From the NCBI RefSeq assembly GCF_011397635.1, contig NC_064773.1, forward strand, positions 3,400,501 through 3,464,500: 64,000 nucleotides of DNA. Reading direction: 5' to 3'. Of the stretch, positions 58,801 to 64,000 are shown piece by piece; the stretch's first letter is position 1; each line of letters opens with the position of its first letter. A program made the translations under genes and the position numbers. Below the pieces are notes generated by a model. It saw only the letters and a list, made by a program, of their open reading frames with translations, searched no databases and was not told the origin of the DNA. The DNA is from Epinephelus fuscoguttatus. Taxonomy: Eukaryota > Chordata > Actinopteri > Perciformes > Serranidae.

Positions 58801-60429
58801 TACAGTACAGGCCAAAAGTTTGGACACACCTTCTCATTCAATGCGTTTTCTTTATTTTCATGACTATTTACATTGTAGATTCTCACTGAAGGCATCAAAA
58901 CTATGAATGAACACATGTGGAGTTATGTACTTAACAAAAAAAGGTGAAATAACTGAAAACATGTTTTATATTCTAGTTTCTTCAAAATAGCCACCCTTTG
59001 CTCTGATTACTGCTTTGCACACTCTTGGCATTCTCTCCATGAGCTTCAAGAGGTAGTCACCTGAAATGGTTTTCCAACAGTCTTGAAGGAGTTCCCAGAG
59101 GTGTTTAGCACTTGTTGGCCCCTTTGCCTTCACTCTGCAGTCCAGCTCACCCCAAACCATCTCGACTGGGTTCAGGTCCGGTGACTGTGGAGGCCAGGTC
59201 ATCTGCCGCAGCACTCCATCACTCTCCTTCTTGGTCAAATAGCCCTTACACAGCCTGGAGGTGTGTTTGGGGTCATTGTCCTGTTGAAAAATAAATGATC
59301 GTCCAACTAAACGCAAACCGGATGGGATGGCATGTCGCTGCAGGATGCTGTGGTAGCCATGCTGGTTCAGTGTGCCTTCAATTTTGAATAAATCCCCAAC
59401 AGTGTCACCAGCAAAACACCCCACACCATCACACCTCCTCCTCCATGCTTCACAGTGGGAACCAGGCATGTGGAATCCATCCGTTCACCTTTTCTGCGTC
59501 TCACAAAGACACGGCGGTTGGAACCAAAGATCTCAAATTTGGACTCATCAGACCAAAGCACAGATTTCCACTGGTCTAATGTCCATTCCTTGTGTTTCTT
59601 GGCCCAAACAAATCTCTTCTGCTTGTTGCCTCTCCTTAGCAGTGGTTTCCTAGCAGCTATTTGACCATGAAGGCCTGATTCGCGCAGTCTCCTCTTAACA
59701 GTTGTTCTAGAGATGGGTCTGCTGCTAGAACTCTGTGTGGCATTCATCTGCTCTCTGATCTGAGCTGCTGTTAACTTGCGATTTCTGAGGCTGGTGACTC
59801 GGATGAACTTATCCTCAGAAGCAGAGGTGACTCTTGGTCTTCCTTTCCTGGGTCGGTCCTCATGTGTGCCAGTTTAGTTGTAGTGCTTGATGGTTTTTGC
59901 GACTCCACTTGGGGACACATTTAAAGTTTTTGCAATTTTCCAGACTGACTGACCTTCATTTCTTAAAGTAATGATGGCCACTCGTTTTTCTTTAGTTAGC
60001 TGATTGGTTCTTGCCATAATATGAATTTTAACAGTTGTCCAATAGGGCTGTCGGCTGTGTATTAACCTGACTTCTGCACAACACAGATGGTCCCAACCCC
60101 ATTGATAAAGCAAGAAATTCCACTAATTAACCCTGATAAGGCACACCTGTGAAGTGGAAACCATTTCAGGTGACTACCTCTTGAAGCTCATGGAGAGAAT
60201 GCCAAGAGTGTGCAAAGCAGTAATCAGAGCAAAGGGTGGCTATTTTGAAGAAACTAGAATATAAAACATGTTTTCAGTTATTTCACCTTTTTTTCTTAAG
60301 TACATAACTCCACATGTGTTCATTCATAGTTTTGATGCCTTCAGTGAGAATCTACAATGTAAATAGTCATGAAAATAAAGAAAACGCATTGAATGAGAAG
60401 GTGTGTCCAAACTTTTGGCCTGTACTGTA
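58801..60429 (-). mobile_element. Nearly complete Tc1/mariner transposon, DD38E (Intruder-like)
   Basis: TA target duplication at 58801-58802 and 60428-60429 brackets termini CAGTACAGGCCAAAAGTTTG and the inverse. The inverted arms are each 269 bp (58801-59069 and 60161-60429) and almost identical: the only mismatch noticed is one base near 58936. The element contains one transposase gene on the minus strand with two defects. High arm identity suggests a fairly young insertion or arm homogenisation. Length (about 1.63 kb) is typical for fish Tc1 elements. Confidence 0.92.
58966..60017 (-). pseudogene. Tc1-family (DD38E) transposase pseudogene
   Basis: Starts at ATG 60017. Order: a paired-like helix-turn-helix (residues about 1-45: MARTNQLTKEKR, ending SPSGVAKTIKHY), a second HTH region, then the DDE domain: first Asp in WSDESKF (59549-59547), second Asp in QQDNDPKH (59280-59278), Glu in DLNPVEMVW (59163-59161). 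Exactly 38 residues separate the second Asp and the Glu, against 34 in classic Tc1, which defines the DD38E group. Two lesions: a TAA stop at 59874-59876 in place of a sense codon, and a one-base frameshift in a short C-run (plus strand) near 59419-59422. All three catalytic residues remain. The last ~34 codons lie inside the left inverted repeat. Confidence 0.9.
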
Positions 60430-60708
60430 CGTTACACACAACATCGAACAAAAATACAGAATAAAAAATATACAGCTCTAAAACAAGCAATATAAAACAC
60501 AAAATGAGATTACTGCAAAGAAAAGCCAAAAAGTGTGTTGATATACTTTAAGTGATGCAAAACAAGGGCAGCATCATCTGCTATAAATGGCAGCTAGGTA
60601 GAGACAAGATGAACAGCAGGTGTGTTGCAGAGGGACACTGACTGTGTGATCGTCTCATTTCACTTTTTAAGACAAAACTAAAGTCATACAAACACTTCCT
60701 GTTTTAAC
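60430..60708. other. Intergenic flank of the Tc1 element
   Basis: AT-rich, no ORF of note. Confidence 0.5.
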
Positions 60709-61968
60709 TTCAAAGTTACAATGTGTAAGTTGTTTATTAGCAAATATCAACTATTGCTTTCATAAATATATATTTACTAAAGTATAATGTAATTCACATA
60801 CAAATGGAAGCTTTCTCATAGGCTTAGAATGATTTCTCTATATATACACAGGCAGGGCGCGGTCTGCTGGAGGCTGCCCTCTTGCGTCGCTATATTTGAA
60901 TACAGTACAGGGACATAGGCACTTTGCCTTTGGCGTTTACCTAGGACTTGCCGTCACTGGAGACAGAGAAGGTGAAGATCAATCCGGGGCGCTTCTGCGT
61001 GAACCTGCTTTGTACTTTTATGATTCTGTCGCACTTTAAATGGAGGACCACACACACGTTTTGCCTCATAAGAGGGAAACCACGCCAGCAAATAAAAGAG
61101 AAAGATCAGATAAGCGAGGACGGGACAAAACGCAAGTGAACATCAGCGTTGCTTATTCCAGGTGGAAAGAACTCCTGAAGGAGGAGGATTTCACAAGGGA
61201 AGCGGAGGCTGCCTGCTTTCTGCCAGACAGGTAATTCAATCTGATATTTTCAAATCATTTTGGCTTCATGTTTGCAACTACTTTTCCCTCTCGTCTAAGT
61301 TTGAGTGACGGCTACGTTTACGTGCTAACGTTATCCTAGCCTTGACTAATGTTATCCCAGAGCTACAGCTAAATGGTTAGCCTCGCCTACAGCCTAATCT
61401 GTTGATTCCTCTCGCGCTGCTGCGAAGGCTGCCACCCTCTCCTCCTCCTCTTCCCTCTGGGTAGCCGAGACACACCTCTTCGCCTGGCCGTTCCTGCACC
61501 ACATCCTTCCTCTCTCCGGTCTTCCTCCTCTCCCTCTTCCTCCTCTCCCTGTGTCCTGTGGAAGAACACCCTGGAGACGCATATATTATTATCGTACCAA
61601 CCTATATTTGCTGCACTGTGCCGTGAATATCACATAAAACGTGTTATTTTAGCATTACTGTGCTAATGTTTGCTCGTGTTACCAAAACAATTAGAACTAA
61701 AACACTCCTAGCATATATCTCACAGATAACCTGTATCTCACTGGTAAGCTGTAACATATCGTAACATGGTTTAGATTCCTGAATAAATATTCACCTCGTC
61801 GCTGGATACTCCTGAAAATCTCGAAAAGCTCTGCTGTCTGCACAAGGCTTTTTGTCCTACGAGGCCACCGTCATTTACCTGACAGGAGGGGTGAGTGAGT
61901 GAGTGCTGCAATCTACAATTTGACTGCTGATGTCACCATTTTTACACACTGAGGCTTTAAAATCACTT
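60709..61968 (+). mobile_element. Probable DNA-element relic with a partial ORF exon
   Basis: CTTCAAAGTTACAATGTGTAAG at the left and TTTTTACACACTGAGGCTTTAAA at the right are weakly inverted. Inside is the exon-like ORF at 61040-61231. The boundaries and class are uncertain; the call rests on the terminus resemblance and on the repeat-associated ORF. Confidence 0.3.
61040..61231 (+). pseudogene. Exon-like ORF with a VNIxVAYxRWKEL motif
   Basis: Encodes 64 residues: a basic, charged head (HKRETTPANKRERSDKRGRDK) and then KTQVNISVAYSRWKELLKEE and EAEAACFLPDR. The RVNIGxAFxRWREL...DAELAxFLLDR pattern is one I recognise from numerous fish repeat-borne predicted proteins. It ends in frame at CAG followed by GTAATT (donor GT at 61232-61233), so it looks like a first coding exon. 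No matching next exon was found in the window. Confidence 0.35.
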
Positions 61969-63590
61969 CCTTCAGTACCCTTGATCAGCAGATTTACTAT
62001 CATACGTTATCTCACTCTTCATGCTAAAATCACAAACCTATAAATAAAAAATCGTGGTTTCTTTTGCTTTGCTTTCGTACCACAAGCAGAGTTTGATTTG
62101 CCTGGTCTCCGGTTGTTTAGTCCAGCGCGCCCCAACTGATCAAGTTTGTTAAAAAAATACACCTTATTTTTAAGTTAATTTCCAGCACAGAGCTTTTATT
62201 TTGAAGTGTTGTTTGTTGCTGTAGAGAGAGTGAATAACAGACCGCTTCTTGTCAGAAAGAGCAAACTATCTTAGCGACAAACACAAGTATGGCACTGAAC
62301 ATGTTCAACTGTGTGGACCCTGAAGCAGAAATCTGGACCAGTTGGGAACCACTGGTTTAGTCCACATCAGTTTGACTGTCAGATCTCACGTCAGCCTGAA
62401 CAAACCAAACGCACAATAAATAAGGAGATTATGTGTGAAGGCACCTTAAGGGAGTGAGCTCAAACTATAAGAAGCAGCCACAGATCAAAAGTGCACAAAC
62501 TTTATAAGCAGACAGAGGTGTCCACATACTGTATCATATATGACACTGTTCTAAAGTAACTAACTCTCCGTCCTGAGGCACGCCTGTGCTCCATCATAGT
62601 GCAGTAACATCCACACTGTGTTCACAGGAGCTCAAACTGACTGAGTTTTAATTTACAGACATTTACAGTGAAGTTCTGAATAGACAGGGATCAGTTTGTC
62701 CTTCACGCAGCTGCAGCTGACAGTTTGTGTCTGCAGCAGCAGAAGGATCCGGCTGTGGTGTTTCTCCAGCAGCTGCAGGCTTTCTGCAGTAGCTGCTGCC
62801 ACCTGCAGGCTCACAGCTGTACTGCAGTGTTTAAATCTGTCTGCACACATTATAACCTTCTAACACTGTTTGTTACAGGAGGGAAGCTGTTGTTCTTTTC
62901 TCTCAGTGAAGGTGAAGAAATAAGGTTTCTCATCAACAGAGAACAAACTGCAATAAAGACAGCACTGCAGCTTAAATTATTTTGGATTTGTCTAGTTTAC
63001 CAGATCCTTTTTTATGTCATTAAGTTGTTGAATCATAGTTTCTTTAAATAATTAGCATCCTGTGTTTCTTGTCTGCTCCTAATTTAAAACAGCAGCTTTA
63101 AAGCATTACTTAAAAAACTGTGAGTGAGCGTACAGTTCTAATGCTGTGTTGTGTTGAACACTTTTGACACTACTGGACTCAATAAATGCTCACATGTACT
63201 TGTAGGTATTCTTATTTTTGCACTGCTGGATCACCAGCAGCTTCATGGAGGCTGCAGACCAGAGGCCTGAGGTCACTGTGTGGTGATCACTACTTTGATC
63301 AGTTGATTCATATAAATTGAAATGCTGAGTGCCTGAAGGTGGCTCCTCCATTTTTATCAGGTCTTGACGCTCTGTTTTATTTTGCAGCAGAACCCTGTTA
63401 ATTTACATTTTATCACCGGACACGGTGCGTGTTCACAAATTGATTTGTACCAAAAGTAAGTTGAGGAACACAGACGCAGGTCGTCCCTGTGATTGTGAGC
63501 AGAATGCACTGATTCTACAGTGGATCCAAACATCATTTGGTTTATGAAGTCTCACTAAGAAACATCCTAATAAAGTGAGATGAAGTTGCA
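61969..63590. other. Intergenic, no gene seen
   Basis: A phrase GACCAGTTGGGAACCACTGG at about 62337 is a common fish repeat word. ORF 62725-63051 has no family features. Nothing else recognised. Confidence 0.45.
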
Positions 63591-63850
63591 GATGAAGCAT
63601 TTTCTATTTAAATATGCATTTTTAAAAATTGTATTTTATTTTATTTCTTTTTATTTTATTTTATTTTATTTTATTTCATTTTGTTCTGAAATTTTTTGTT
63701 TTAATATGTAGATGAAGCATTTTCTAATTAAATATGCATTTTAAAAACTGGATTTTTATTTTATTTTATTTCTTTTAATTTGATTTTATTTAATTTCTTT
63801 TAATTTGATTTTATTACATTTTTAAATTTTTATTTATTAATTTATTTTTC
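63591..63850 (+). repeat. 120-bp tandem duplication with (TTTTA)n
   Basis: GATGAAGCATTTTCTATTTA at 63591 recurs at 63711 with minor change; the period is 120 bp. Between and after the copies are ATTTT/TTTTA pentamer runs. Confidence 0.85.
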
Positions 63851-64000
63851 CATAAAATTTCCAGAGCAGTAATTTGAACTAAAAAGCACCTGACTGTGTC
63901 TTTGGGTGTTATTTTTCCACTAGTCTGAAAAAACCCATGTAATGAAGTCTTATGGAAAGACATTTTCCAAGTTTTCTGATTTGTTTTTGGTTTTTGTTTG

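Noticed and set aside
1..64000. Endogenous retrovirus or other viral insertion
   Set aside because: No LTR pair, primer-binding site, gag/pol/env-like frame or other viral hallmark was seen; the RT motifs present are of non-LTR type.

Overview
This window is vertebrate nuclear DNA, almost certainly from a teleost fish. The one convincing protein-coding gene is a single-exon Shaker-type potassium channel very close to vertebrate Kv1.1. The rest is intergenic DNA packed with fish-type repeats: Tc1, hAT, PIF/Harbinger-like and TTAA-flanked DNA elements, LINE fragments, a tRNA-derived SINE, minisatellites and many microsatellites. No operons, CRISPR arrays, rRNA genes or free-standing tRNA genes are visible. 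The species cannot be named from the sequence alone.

Layout: 1-800 is a degenerate ~58-bp tandem array. 2626-4188 is a TTAA-flanked DNA element carrying a nested inverted-repeat element. 6539-8029 (minus strand) is the complete kcna1 coding sequence, 496 codons, with a likely 5' UTR intron at 8217-8539 and a purine-rich upstream region. Further upstream of the gene (higher coordinates) are two foldback elements (10193-10884 and 11323-11620), a regular 74-bp minisatellite (12696-13345) and a near-consensus REST/NRSF (RE1) site at 13622-13642. From 15 to 35 kb there are terminal-inverted-repeat elements, a hAT transposase scrap, a Harbinger-like element with a Myb/SANT-like fragment, a second block of the 58-bp array (24370-25740), a SINE and an 887-bp TTAA element holding a 203-codon ORF. 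From 37 to 49 kb there are copies of a ~590-bp non-autonomous element (one split by a LINE), a 31-bp minisatellite and a foldback. From 51 to 61 kb there are a second Harbinger-like copy, a Tc1 relic, a foldback whose loop carries a THAP-like zinc-finger start, a LINE scrap on the minus strand and an almost complete DD38E Tc1 transposon.

Biology: the only gene likely to act for the host is kcna1, encoding a neuronal delayed-rectifier channel. The RE1 site 5.6 kb upstream and a small hairpin around the codon equivalent to the edited human I400 are the two sequence signals most likely to bear on its regulation. Nearly all other open reading frames are by-products of tandem repeats or transposon remnants. 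All family assignments are from reading the sequence by eye; no search was run.
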